Of a stretch of DNA of 13,222 nucleotides, positions 1 to 5,666 are shown one piece after another. Where the stretch lies: assembly GCA_018712905.1 (NCBI GenBank), contig DVGD01000072.1, forward strand, positions 1-13,222. The letters run 5' to 3'. Source of the DNA: Candidatus Avoscillospira stercoripullorum (GTDB taxonomy: Bacteria; Bacillota; Clostridia; Oscillospirales; Oscillospiraceae). The position numbers were made by a program, and so were the translations under genes. How positions within the stretch are numbered: the first letter of the stretch is position 1; each line of letters begins with the position of its first letter. Below the pieces are notes generated by a model. That model saw only the letters and a list, made by a program, of their open reading frames with translations, was not told where the DNA came from and ran no database searches.

Positions 1-155
1 CCCCAGTCCATGGCGGTGGAGCTGTTGGACTCCGGCGCGCTGGACGCGGTATCCTCCATGGCGGTGTCATAGCTCTTGGTCGCAGAGCAGCCGGCCGCCA
101 GGGCGATGAGGAGCAGCAGCGCAAGAAGCGCAGCCAGGATTCGGGTCTTTCCCAT
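1..155 (-). CDS. Secreted lipoprotein, 5' part only (gene runs off the left edge)
   Basis: The minus strand reads MGKTRILAALLALLLLIALA, then AGC and SATKSYDT. This is a short basic N-terminus, a hydrophobic stretch, and the lipobox L-A-A-G-C with the lipidated cysteine at residue 23. A Ser/Thr/Ala-rich spacer follows, typical of a lipoprotein tethered to the outer face of the membrane. About 51 codons lie in the window, and the functional domain lies outside it. There are two in-frame ATGs, at 161 and 155. The AAGGGGA ribosome binding site directly abuts the first and is about six bases from the second, so 155 is preferred. An ECF-type promoter lies upstream. The spacer resembles DUF4349-type lipoproteins that are often encoded with ECF sigma factors in Clostridia, but that is a weak guess. 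The lipoprotein call is secure; the family is not. Confidence 0.8.
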   Translation of the reverse strand, partial: MGKTRILAALLALLLLIALAAGCSATKSYDTAMEDTASSAPESNSSTAMDW

Positions 156-201
156 GGTCATTCCCCTTTCTTTTGTGAAGTGAAGTCCCTCTACCCATAG
201 A

Positions 202-226
202 GACGTCATTTTCCATAAAATGTTCC
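202..226 (-). promoter_or_regulatory. ECF-sigma-like promoter for the lipoprotein gene
   Basis: On the minus strand GGAAC (226 to 222) is followed after exactly 16 bases by CGTC (205 to 202), about 47 bases before the lipoprotein start at 155. GGAAC-N16-CGTC fits the general ECF sigma consensus (an AAC-containing -35 and a CGT-containing -10). No sigma-A pair of similar quality is visible in this gap. The match is seen in the sequence; its recognition by an ECF factor is inferred. Confidence 0.5.
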
Positions 227-254
227 GGGGAATTTGAAAGTTTTTCAATCTTTT

Positions 255-860
255 TTACAGTCCTGTTCTGGCGGCGGTCATGGCCGAGACCTCGTAGGCC
301 ACCCGGCGCTCATTGCCGCTTTCGAGCACCTTGACGTACTCCCGGCTCTGGAGGCGGCCGGTGAGCTCCAGGGTATCGCCCACTTGGCAGGCGGCCACCA
401 GCTCCGCCGTGCGTCCCCAGAAGATGCAGGGAATGTAGTCCGAGCGGTGGTAGGGGCGGTTCACCGCCAGCATCACGTCGCAGATCTCCCGCCCCAGGGG
501 CGTCTTGCGGTGCACCGGCTCCTTGCACAGCGTTCCAGCCAGATAGACCTCGTTGTGGGGCTCACCCTCGCAAGCGGTGAGGGATTCCGCGTAGACCGAC
601 ACCACCAGCCGCCGCCCGGTGGCGGCGCGGCTGTTGAAGGAGCGGATCTGGCCGCTCACCTCGATCATGGAGCCGCCGCTGAGATCCATGGCGCACAGCA
701 CCTCCTCGGACACCAGCACCGGCAGAATATCCACCGTGCCGGACAGGCGCTCCACCTCCAGGGTGAAGCGGTAGAACCGCTTGCTGTGATTTTCGTGGGA
801 AAAGGCGGGCAGCTCGTAGAGGGAGCCCCGCAGGATGACGCGATTGGCCGATTGTTCCAT
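255..860 (-). CDS. Tandem OB-fold single-stranded-DNA-binding-like protein
   Basis: A 201-residue protein with two consecutive SSB/OB-fold modules. Residues about 5-97 form a diverged first module (NRVILRGSLYELPAF, later MIEVSGQIRSFNS). Residues about 102-195 form a more canonical module (NEVYLAGTLCKEPVHRKTPL, LAVNRPYHRSDYIPC, FWGRTAELV, LTGRLQSREY). The second module carries the usual bacterial SSB signature in which a conserved RSDYIPC-WG-A segment is followed by a G-L beta strand. Housekeeping SSB has one OB fold and an acidic C-terminal tip for partner proteins. This one ends in AARTGL, without that tip, so it is probably a specialised or accessory SSB, or a structural relative with another nucleic-acid role. 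It lies 66 bases downstream of rluD on the same strand. AGGTGGAGGA lies directly before the ATG at 860. No typical intrinsic terminator follows the stop. Confidence 0.75.
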   Translation of the reverse strand: MEQSANRVILRGSLYELPAFSHENHSKRFYRFTLEVERLSGTVDILPVLVSEEVLCAMDLSGGSMIEVSGQIRSFNSRAATGRRLVVSVYAESLTACEGEPHNEVYLAGTLCKEPVHRKTPLGREICDVMLAVNRPYHRSDYIPCIFWGRTAELVAACQVGDTLELTGRLQSREYVKVLESGNERRVAYEVSAMTAARTGL

Positions 861-926
861 TCCTCCACCTCATTTTCTTCGTATGCCACACTATATGAGT
901 GCCGGCGGAAGAAAATACCGGTGGGA

Positions 927-1829
927 TCAGCTCCTGGCGCGGAGCTTGGCAAGGAGAGCTTCGAGGTAATCCGGCAGGGGACAGGTGAGGGTCATGACCT
1001 CGCCGGTGCGGGGGTGGCGGAAGGTGAGGGCGCGGGCGTGGAGGCATTGGCTGTCCTGCCCCAGCTCCGGTTTGCCGCGGCCATAGACCATGTCGCCCAC
1101 GATGGGGTGGTTGCGATAGGCCATGTGGACGCGGATTTGGTGGGTACGGCCGGTCTCCAGGCGGCACTCCAGAAAGGTGTAGCCGGAAAACCGCTCCAAG
1201 ACCTGGAAATGGGTCACGGCATGCTTGCCGCTGGATATCACGGCCATTTTCTTGCGATCGGTGGGGTGGCGGCCGATGGGGGCGTCGATGGTGCCGGAAT
1301 CGGCCTTGACGCCGCCCACCACCAGGCACACGTAGGTGCGCGAGAGGGAGTGATCCTGGAGCTGGGCGGCCAAAGCCTGGTGGGCAAAGTCGCTTTTGGC
1401 CACGATCAAAAGCCCGGAGGTGTCCTTGTCGATGCGGTGGACGATGCCCGGGCGCAATGTGCCGTTGATGCCCGAGAGGGAATCCCGGCAGTGGTAGAGC
1501 AGGGCGTTGACCAAAGTACCCGACCAGTGCCCCGCCGCCGGATGTACCACCAGCCCCTTGGGCTTGTTGATGACCAGGAGATCGTCGTCTTCATAGACGA
1601 TGTCCAGGGGAATATCCTCGGGCGCCAAGGTCAGCGGCTCCGGCTCCGGGATTGTCACCTCCAGGGTCTGACCGGCCTGGAGACGTTCATTTTTCTTTAA
1701 GATGCGGCCGTTGGAGGTCACTCTGCCCTCCTCCAGGAGCCGCTGGGCGGCGGAGCGGGTGAGGCCGTCCACGAGCCTGGCCAGCGCCTGATCTGCCCGC
1801 TCGCCGTCGAGATCAGCGGTCAGAATCAT
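927..1829 (-). CDS. rluD: RluD-type 23S rRNA pseudouridine synthase (RluA family)
   Basis: A 300-residue RluA-family enzyme that isomerises uridine to pseudouridine, probably in 23S rRNA. Residues 1 to about 60 form the S4 RNA-binding domain (ADQALARLVDGLTRSAAQRL, EEGRVTSNGR, LQAGQTLEV). The catalytic domain contains NKPKGLVVHPAAGH and the signature HRIDKDTSGLLIVAK, with catalytic aspartate D134, then RTHQIRVHM and HPIVGDMVYG. The length is normal for the family. The open frame continues upstream through lspA, but the start at 1829 is preferred because AAAGGAG sits about seven bases before it and the protein then begins directly with the S4 domain. The gene overlaps the end of lspA by 17 bases, which suggests coupled translation. 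B. subtilis has the same lspA-ylyB order. Exact target uridines cannot be read from sequence. Confidence 0.93.
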   Translation of the reverse strand: MILTADLDGERADQALARLVDGLTRSAAQRLLEEGRVTSNGRILKKNERLQAGQTLEVTIPEPEPLTLAPEDIPLDIVYEDDDLLVINKPKGLVVHPAAGHWSGTLVNALLYHCRDSLSGINGTLRPGIVHRIDKDTSGLLIVAKSDFAHQALAAQLQDHSLSRTYVCLVVGGVKADSGTIDAPIGRHPTDRKKMAVISSGKHAVTHFQVLERFSGYTFLECRLETGRTHQIRVHMAYRNHPIVGDMVYGRGKPELGQDSQCLHARALTFRHPRTGEVMTLTCPLPDYLEALLAKLRARS

Positions 1830-2298
1830 GGCTTGGCTCCTTTCCCGCCTTGCGGTCGAAGAAGAGGACATAGACCACCAGCAGGATGGCGCCGCAGACC
1901 AGGAAGCTGTCAGCCACGTTGAATACGGCGAAGCGCATAAATTCCACCTCGAACATATCCACCACGTAGCCGAGGAACAGCCGGTCGATGAAGTTTCCGG
2001 CGGCGCCGCCTGCGATGGCGGCCAGCGCCCACAGCCCCAGGGGATGGGTGATCCACTTGCGGCGAACGGCCAGGAAGAGGACAACGAGGATCAAAATGGT
2101 CACCACCACGAAAAACCACCGCTGCCCCTGGAGCAGGGAGAAGGACATGCCGGTATTTTTCACATAGGTGAGGTGGATGACCCCCGGCCACAGGGGCACC
2201 ACGCCGCCCAGGGGAATGTGCTGTACCACCAGGTACTTGACCACCTGGTCTAAAACGACGGAAAAGACGGCAAAGGCCGCCAAAATGCCATAGAACAT
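1813..2298 (-). CDS. lspA: Lipoprotein signal peptidase (signal peptidase II)
   Basis: A 161-residue polytopic membrane aspartic protease that removes the signal peptide from diacylglyceryl-modified prolipoproteins. Visible signatures are an N-terminal membrane helix ending in VVLDQVVKYLV, the segment KNTGMSFSLLQGQ, GNFIDRLFLGYVVD with catalytic aspartate D105, and FNVADSFLVCG with catalytic aspartate D130. Helices at about 3-25, 60-80, 85-100 and 128-147 fit the four-helix family fold. The start at 2298 is supported by GGGAGGA about five bases upstream; a longer in-frame reading from 2397 would begin upstream of the promoter. It is the first gene of the minus-strand unit and overlaps rluD. 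A likely client, the left-edge lipoprotein, is encoded nearby. Confidence 0.96.
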   Translation of the reverse strand: MFYGILAAFAVFSVVLDQVVKYLVVQHIPLGGVVPLWPGVIHLTYVKNTGMSFSLLQGQRWFFVVVTILILVVLFLAVRRKWITHPLGLWALAAIAGGAAGNFIDRLFLGYVVDMFEVEFMRFAVFNVADSFLVCGAILLVVYVLFFDRKAGKEPSHDSDR

Positions 2299-2347
2299 AC
2301 AGTCCTCCCAGGAAATAAGCCGCAGAGAACGCGGCGGAATATCTAAT

Positions 2348-2376
2348 ACTATACCATGAAATGTCCGCCGGGACAA
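2348..2376 (-). promoter_or_regulatory. Sigma-A promoter of the lspA-rluD unit
   Basis: On the minus strand TTGTCC (2376 to 2371) and TATAGT (2353 to 2348) are separated by 17 bases, 50 bases before the lspA start. The -35 hexamer overlaps one arm of the dyad TGTCC-GCCG-GGACA (2362-2375), a possible operator. Seen in sequence; activity inferred. Confidence 0.75.
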
Positions 2377-2426
2377 CGAAAATTCCAATGATACCAAATT
2401 GAAATAAAATTGTCGCGGAAATGTTG

Positions 2427-2456
2427 TTGCATCCTTGGGGTGCCATGGGCTATACT
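2427..2456 (+). promoter_or_regulatory. Sigma-A promoter of the VanW-domain gene
   Basis: TTGCAT (2427-2432) and TATACT (2451-2456) are separated by 18 bases, giving an expected transcription start near 2463. Two in-frame ATGs at 2421 and 2448 therefore lie within the promoter and upstream of the predicted start of transcription, so they are unlikely start codons. Confidence 0.65.
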
Positions 2457-2503
2457 GGAAGAGAGGCGAAGCAGCTTTTCTGCGCGTCTCATTTCATCGT
2501 ATC

Positions 2504-2510
2504 AGGAGGG
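2504..2510 (+). promoter_or_regulatory. Ribosome binding site deciding the VanW-domain start
   Basis: AGGAGGG is a near-perfect Shine-Dalgarno sequence. No in-frame ATG, GTG or TTG lies five to twelve bases after it. The in-frame codon seven bases after AGGAGG is ATT at 2517, followed by a typical short basic cytoplasmic N-terminus. The spacing makes an ATT start the best reading of this DNA. Confidence 0.6.
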
Positions 2511-2516
2511 ATTCTT

Positions 2517-4217
2517 ATTCGTACCAGTGAGAAACGTGCCAAGAAAATCTGGTTGATCGCCGGAATTGCCGTGGCCGCCGTGGCGCTCATGGTGTTTCTC
2601 GGTGTTTTGATTTGGGGCTTGAGCCTGAAAAACAGCGACAAGGTGTTTCCCAATGTCTGCGTGTCGGGTGTGAACATCGGCGGCATGGAGACGGAGGAGG
2701 CCACCCAGGCGCTGGAGAGCACTCTGGCCTCCACCCACGCCACCCGCACCCTCACCGTGGTTTTGCCCGACCGCAAGCTGGTCTTTGACCCGGAGATGGC
2801 CAACACCCCCATGGACACGGAAGCCATGGTGGAGGCGGCTGTGGACTACGGCAAGGACGGCGGCGTCTTCCAGGTCATCGGCACCTATTTAGCCTGCAAG
2901 AAATCGGCCTATCTTCTGGATCTGGAGAACTTTCTCCAGGTGGACACGGAGTATATCCGGGAACTGATCGACAAGACCGCCCAGGATGTGGAGCGGGACG
3001 TGGTGCAGTCGGAGATCACCATGGACGAGGAAAACAGCGTCATTCGAATCCAGCTGGGCTACACCGGCCGCAAGCTGGACGCCGACAAGCTCTATGACCA
3101 GGTGCTGGAGGCCTATCACTCCGGTGATCTGTCCGACATTACCTTTAACTATGATCTCACGCCCTATGACATTGTGGATCTGGCGGCCTACTATAATGAG
3201 TATTGTACCCCTGCCAAGGACGCCTATTACGACAACGAGACCAAAACCGTGGTCAAGGAGGTGGTGGGCTACGGCTTTGACCTGGCCGCGGCCAACCAGC
3301 AGCTGGCCTTGGCGGAGGAGGGCTCAGTCATCGAGATCCCCCTGGACGTCATGGAGCCGGAGGTCACGGCGGAGGAGTACATGGAGAAGTACTATCCCGA
3401 CACGCTGGCCTCTTACAACAGCCCCTACTACCCCAATGCCAACCGCACCACCAATCTGATCCTGGCCTGTAAGGAGATCGACGGCACGGTGCTCGAGCCC
3501 GGCGAGGTCTTCTCCTTCAACGAGACCGTGGGCGAGCGCACGGCGGAGAAGGGCTATAAGGAGGGCATTATCTACGCCGACGGCGGCTCCAGCGAATCCG
3601 AGGTCGGCGGCGGCATCTGCCAGGTGGCTTCCACCATCTACTACTGCGCGCTCCTGGCCGACTTCCAGATCGTGGAGCGGGAGCCCCATATGTACGTGGT
3701 GAGCTATGTACCCAAGGGCTGCGACGCCACGGTCTACTGGGGCGCTACGGATTTCAAGTTCAAGAATACCAATGAGACGCCCATTATGATCACCGCCGAG
3801 GCATCGGATGGCTATGTGCGCATTGCCTTCAAGGGCACCAACGAGCACGACTACACGGTGAAGATTACCTACGAGTGCATCTCCACCATTCCCTACGAGG
3901 AGATCGAGGAGCTCGACGAGACCAAGCCCGAGGGCTACCGTCAGCTCAAGCAGGAGCCCCACACCGGCTATGTCTACTGGAGCTACAAGAACTATTACGA
4001 TCTGGATGGCAACTTCCTCCGCACGGAAAAGTGCGATATCAGCGAGTATGACAAGTACGATGCCATCTATATCGTCGGCCCCGAGCCGGAGCCGGAGCCC
4101 GAGCCAGAGCCGGAGGAGCCCGAGGTGCCGGAGAATCCGGAGAATCCGGAGAATCCAGAGGAAGGGGACGAGGATCTCACCCTGGATGATATCCTCAATG
4201 GCTCACTCTTCCATTAA
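2517..4217 (+). CDS. Membrane-anchored VanW-domain protein with peptidoglycan-binding-like repeats
   Basis: From the proposed ATT start the protein has 566 residues: a basic N-terminus (RTSEKRAKK), one membrane helix at about 11-37, then a large extracellular part. A module starting near NVCVSGVNIGGMETEEATQA is typical of the putative peptidoglycan-binding repeat (PG_binding_4 type) found before VanW, and a second related stretch follows at about 170-280. The VanW domain spans about 305-440, with NRTTNLILACKEIDGTVLEP, GEVFSFNETVGERT, the conserved GGGICQVASTIYYCAL, and KNTNETPIMI. A Gly/Tyr-rich stretch is followed by a Pro-Glu tail of about 46 residues. VanW is named from vancomycin-resistance clusters, but its reaction is not established; a cell-wall role is inferred. 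No van genes are adjacent, so this is not evidence of resistance. Longer readings from ATGs at 2421 or 2448 keep the same frame. The gene is monocistronic, with its own promoter and terminator. Confidence 0.88.
   Translation: MRTSEKRAKKIWLIAGIAVAAVALMVFLGVLIWGLSLKNSDKVFPNVCVSGVNIGGMETEEATQALESTLASTHATRTLTVVLPDRKLVFDPEMANTPMDTEAMVEAAVDYGKDGGVFQVIGTYLACKKSAYLLDLENFLQVDTEYIRELIDKTAQDVERDVVQSEITMDEENSVIRIQLGYTGRKLDADKLYDQVLEAYHSGDLSDITFNYDLTPYDIVDLAAYYNEYCTPAKDAYYDNETKTVVKEVVGYGFDLAAANQQLALAEEGSVIEIPLDVMEPEVTAEEYMEKYYPDTLASYNSPYYPNANRTTNLILACKEIDGTVLEPGEVFSFNETVGERTAEKGYKEGIIYADGGSSESEVGGGICQVASTIYYCALLADFQIVEREPHMYVVSYVPKGCDATVYWGATDFKFKNTNETPIMITAEASDGYVRIAFKGTNEHDYTVKITYECISTIPYEEIEELDETKPEGYRQLKQEPHTGYVYWSYKNYYDLDGNFLRTEKCDISEYDKYDAIYIVGPEPEPEPEPEPEEPEVPENPENPENPEEGDEDLTLDDILNGSLFH
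4083..4157 (+). repeat. In-frame microrepeats encoding the Pro-Glu tail
   Basis: Imperfect hexamers of the GAGCCG type (about 4083-4113) encode repeated Glu-Pro. The 9-mer GAGAATCCG then occurs three times in tandem (4131-4157, last copy ending in A) and encodes Glu-Asn-Pro. Both units are multiples of three, so slippage would change tail length without breaking the frame. Confidence 0.8.
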
Positions 4218-4223
4218 CACGCA

Positions 4224-4256
4224 GGGCGCGCTGCAAGAAAGCAGCGCGCCCTTTAT
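4224..4256 (+). terminator. Intrinsic terminator after the VanW-domain gene
   Basis: A perfect 11-bp stem, GGGCGCGCTGC and GCAGCGCGCCC, with an AAGAAA loop, is followed by TTTAT. It begins seven bases after the stop codon. The U tract is short but the stem is very strong. Confidence 0.85.
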
Positions 4257-4308
4257 CCCCATTTTCAGGCGATCTTTATGGCCGCCCGCAATTCTACTGC
4301 GCCTGTAG

Positions 4309-4436
4309 GGCGGCATGCCCTCATGCCGCCGCTGACGGTAGCGGCGACTCTATTGAAGACTTGCGGTGATCGGTGGTTCTGATCCCCTCCGGTATGGCTT
4401 GCGCCATACCACCTCCCCTTGGGCACCAAGGGGAGG
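4309..4436. repeat. Cluster of perfect GC-rich hairpins in the convergent gap
   Basis: Three perfect inverted repeats lie between convergent genes: GGCGGCATG-CCCT-CATGCCGCC (4309-4330), GGTATGGC-TTGC-GCCATACC (4391-4410) and CCTCCCCTTGG-GCA-CCAAGGGGAGG (4412-4436). An overlapping smaller one, GCCGCT-N6-AGCGGC, sits at 4327-4344. The last two are directly adjacent. From memory, the CCTCCCCTT...AAGGGGAGG unit resembles dispersed intergenic repeats of gut Clostridia, which I could not check. No U tract follows any of them. They may shield the convergent gene ends or be miniature mobile repeats. I see no gene in 4257-4456. Confidence 0.65.
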
Positions 4437-4456
4437 CATCGTGCCGCGCAGCGGCA

Positions 4457-5269
4457 TCACAGCCCCACAGCATGAAATCCATCCCGGCGCAGCACCAGCG
4501 CCTCGGTGAAGCCGCAGCTTCGCAGCAATTGCGCCGACTCGCGGTAGTGACAGGCGAGGTTGCGGGAATCGTGGCAGTCGCTGGTGAGAATTACCTGCCC
4601 GCTCATCTCCCGCAGTGCTTTGAGAAGGGGCGGCGCCGGATAGGGAACAGTGCGATAGCCCCGGGCGATGGCACCGGTGTTCACCTCCACGGCCATGCCC
4701 CGGGAGACGGCTGCGTCCATGGCCTCCAGGGCGGCGGCGCGGTAGCGGGGATCGTCCTCATCAAAGAGTGCCCCGCCCTCGTTGAACTTGGCCACCAGAT
4801 CCAGATGCCCGGCAATCTGCGCCGGGCTCTTTTCGTAGGCGGCGGCACACTGGGCAAAGTACGCCTTGCAATAGGCATAGGGGTCGGCGAAGCGGGCAAT
4901 GTGGGAAGCCGTCTCCTCCCGGCTCAAGTCCACGCACAGGAGCTCTCCCTGGTGGGCGAAATAGTGCACGGATTCGATGAGATAGTCGTAGGGAAAGGCG
5001 CTGTAGGGCGCAAGAGAATCGTGCTCAACGCCCAGGAGAATTTCAAGCTTTCCCTGATACTGCCGCTGGAGTGCCAGCACGGCGTTCTGGTAAGCCTGCT
5101 CCTTCTCAGGCGTCATGGCGGCGGAATCATAGGCGGCGGCGCCGTGGCCGGAAAAGCCCAGGGACACGAACTGTAAGGCCAGGGCAGCTTTGGCCATGGC
5201 CTGGGGCGTGTCGGCGCCGTCACAGAAGACGGTGTGGGTGTGGACACAGGAGCGGAAGAGCTCACACAT
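4457..5269 (-). CDS. PHP-family phosphoesterase, histidinol-phosphatase-like
   Basis: A 270-residue metal-dependent hydrolase of the PHP superfamily. Metal-site motifs appear in order: CVHTHTVFCDG (H10, H12), GFSGHG (H42), LLGVEHDSL (E82, H83), ESVHYF (H103), AGHLDLV (H155), EVNTG (E195) and LTSDCHD (D231, H233). This order and length match HisK-type histidinol-phosphatases, the last dephosphorylation step of histidine synthesis. No his genes are in the window, so another small phosphate ester is possible. The start at 5269 has GGGAGG nine bases upstream and puts the HTH motif near the N-terminus as usual; an in-frame extension to 5365 or 5323 is less likely. The gene lies 395 bases downstream of the sensor kinase on the same strand; I found no convincing promoter of its own. 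Confidence 0.85.
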   Translation of the reverse strand: MCELFRSCVHTHTVFCDGADTPQAMAKAALALQFVSLGFSGHGAAAYDSAAMTPEKEQAYQNAVLALQRQYQGKLEILLGVEHDSLAPYSAFPYDYLIESVHYFAHQGELLCVDLSREETASHIARFADPYAYCKAYFAQCAAAYEKSPAQIAGHLDLVAKFNEGGALFDEDDPRYRAAALEAMDAAVSRGMAVEVNTGAIARGYRTVPYPAPPLLKALREMSGQVILTSDCHDSRNLACHYRESAQLLRSCGFTEALVLRRDGFHAVGL

Positions 5270-5334
5270 CCCAAAAAACCTCCCTTCCGGCTGCTGCGCC
5301 TGCGGCGTTTGTGCAGGTCGCATAAGAAAGCCGG

Positions 5335-5445
5335 TATAATTTTTACATGGATACAAATTCTTCAAGGTTTGTTTTCATTTCGGTCACCGGACGTTCAAGA
5401 ATTCCTTCGGCGTTTGGAGTATGATAATGCCATCAGGAGGTGATA
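5335..5445 (+). other. Gene-like debris on the plus strand
   Basis: A consensus -10 box TATAAT at 5335-5340 lacks a good -35 partner. It is followed by an open frame whose last residues (about 5380-5440) read VQEFLRRLEYDNAIRR and look protein-like. Its stop TGA (5441-5443) overlaps the full-length Shine-Dalgarno sequence AGGAGGTGAT (5435-5444). This is how two coupled genes normally join, yet no ATG, GTG or TTG follows at a usable distance and all nearby frames close quickly. It may be a deletion scar of a former plus-strand gene pair, or chance. Low confidence. Confidence 0.3.
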
Positions 5446-5490
5446 CGAAGCGAGCGATTAAAACCCCATAAATATTAACTAAAAACCTCA

Positions 5491-5568
5491 TTTTTTCCTT
5501 TCTTTCTCTCTCTCACACCAATATATCTCCCTTTTCTCTTTCTTCCTCTTTTTCTTTCTCTTTTTCCT
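5491..5568 (+). repeat. Polypyrimidine tract
   Basis: Bases 5491-5514 and 5526-5568 are unbroken runs of C and T, 24 and 43 bases long, separated by ACACCAATATA. The second contains the direct repeat CTCTTTTTC at 5546-5554 and 5558-5566. On the minus strand, the sense of the kinase and PHP genes, the tract is pure purine. Composition is strikingly unlike the GC-rich surroundings. There is no coding potential beyond low-complexity Glu/Lys/Arg. Confidence 0.85.
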
Positions 5569-5569
5569 G

Positions 5570-5617
5570 CATATGCCGATGCCGCGGAAATCTCCGAGGA
5601 TAGCCAAACGGCATATG
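5570..5617. repeat. Nine-bp dyad enclosing a small hairpin
   Basis: CATATGCCG (5570-5578) and CGGCATATG (5609-5617) are perfect inverted repeats 30 bases apart. Inside lies a small potential stem, CGGA-AATC-TCCG (5585-5596). An RNA from either strand could fold into a two-level structure. It matches no riboswitch class I know. With the terminator 17 bases on, it could be the end of a plus-strand small RNA. Confidence 0.55.
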
Positions 5618-5634
5618 TACACCTTCAAGCAATG

Positions 5635-5666
5635 CCGCCCGGCGTGACGAACCGGGCGGTTTTTTT
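5635..5666 (+). terminator. Orphan plus-strand intrinsic terminator
   Basis: The 8-bp stem CCGCCCGG (5635-5642) and CCGGGCGG (5652-5659) has a nine-base loop and is followed by seven T. The orientation serves plus-strand transcription, but no plus-strand gene precedes it. Its T run overlaps the stop codon of the minus-strand kinase. In the minus direction the stem has no U tract after it, so it would be at best a weak terminator for the kinase operon. Confidence 0.7.

Noticed and set aside
231..256. TTGAAA-GTT-TTTCAA plus T run as a terminator of the ssb-like gene
   Set aside because: The T run follows the stem on the plus strand, but the gene is on the minus strand; the stem is short and AT-rich.
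890..918. Separate promoter for the ssb-like gene (TATAGT at 895 to 890 on the minus strand)
   Set aside because: No acceptable -35 hexamer lies 16-18 bases upstream; read-through from lspA-rluD is sufficient.
234..1700. Long plus-strand open frame over the ssb and rluD genes
   Set aside because: It is antisense to two genes with clear family motifs, its translation is low-complexity and resembles no protein, and it lacks a plausible ribosome binding site.
2517..4217. VanW domain as evidence of vancomycin resistance
   Set aside because: No vanH, vanA/B, vanX or VanRS genes are nearby, and VanW-domain proteins are widespread in Clostridia without resistance.
5435..5444. Minus-strand ATCACCTCCT as a 16S rRNA 3' end
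   Set aside because: Only ten bases match and no rRNA sequence surrounds them; it is simply the complement of a strong Shine-Dalgarno sequence.
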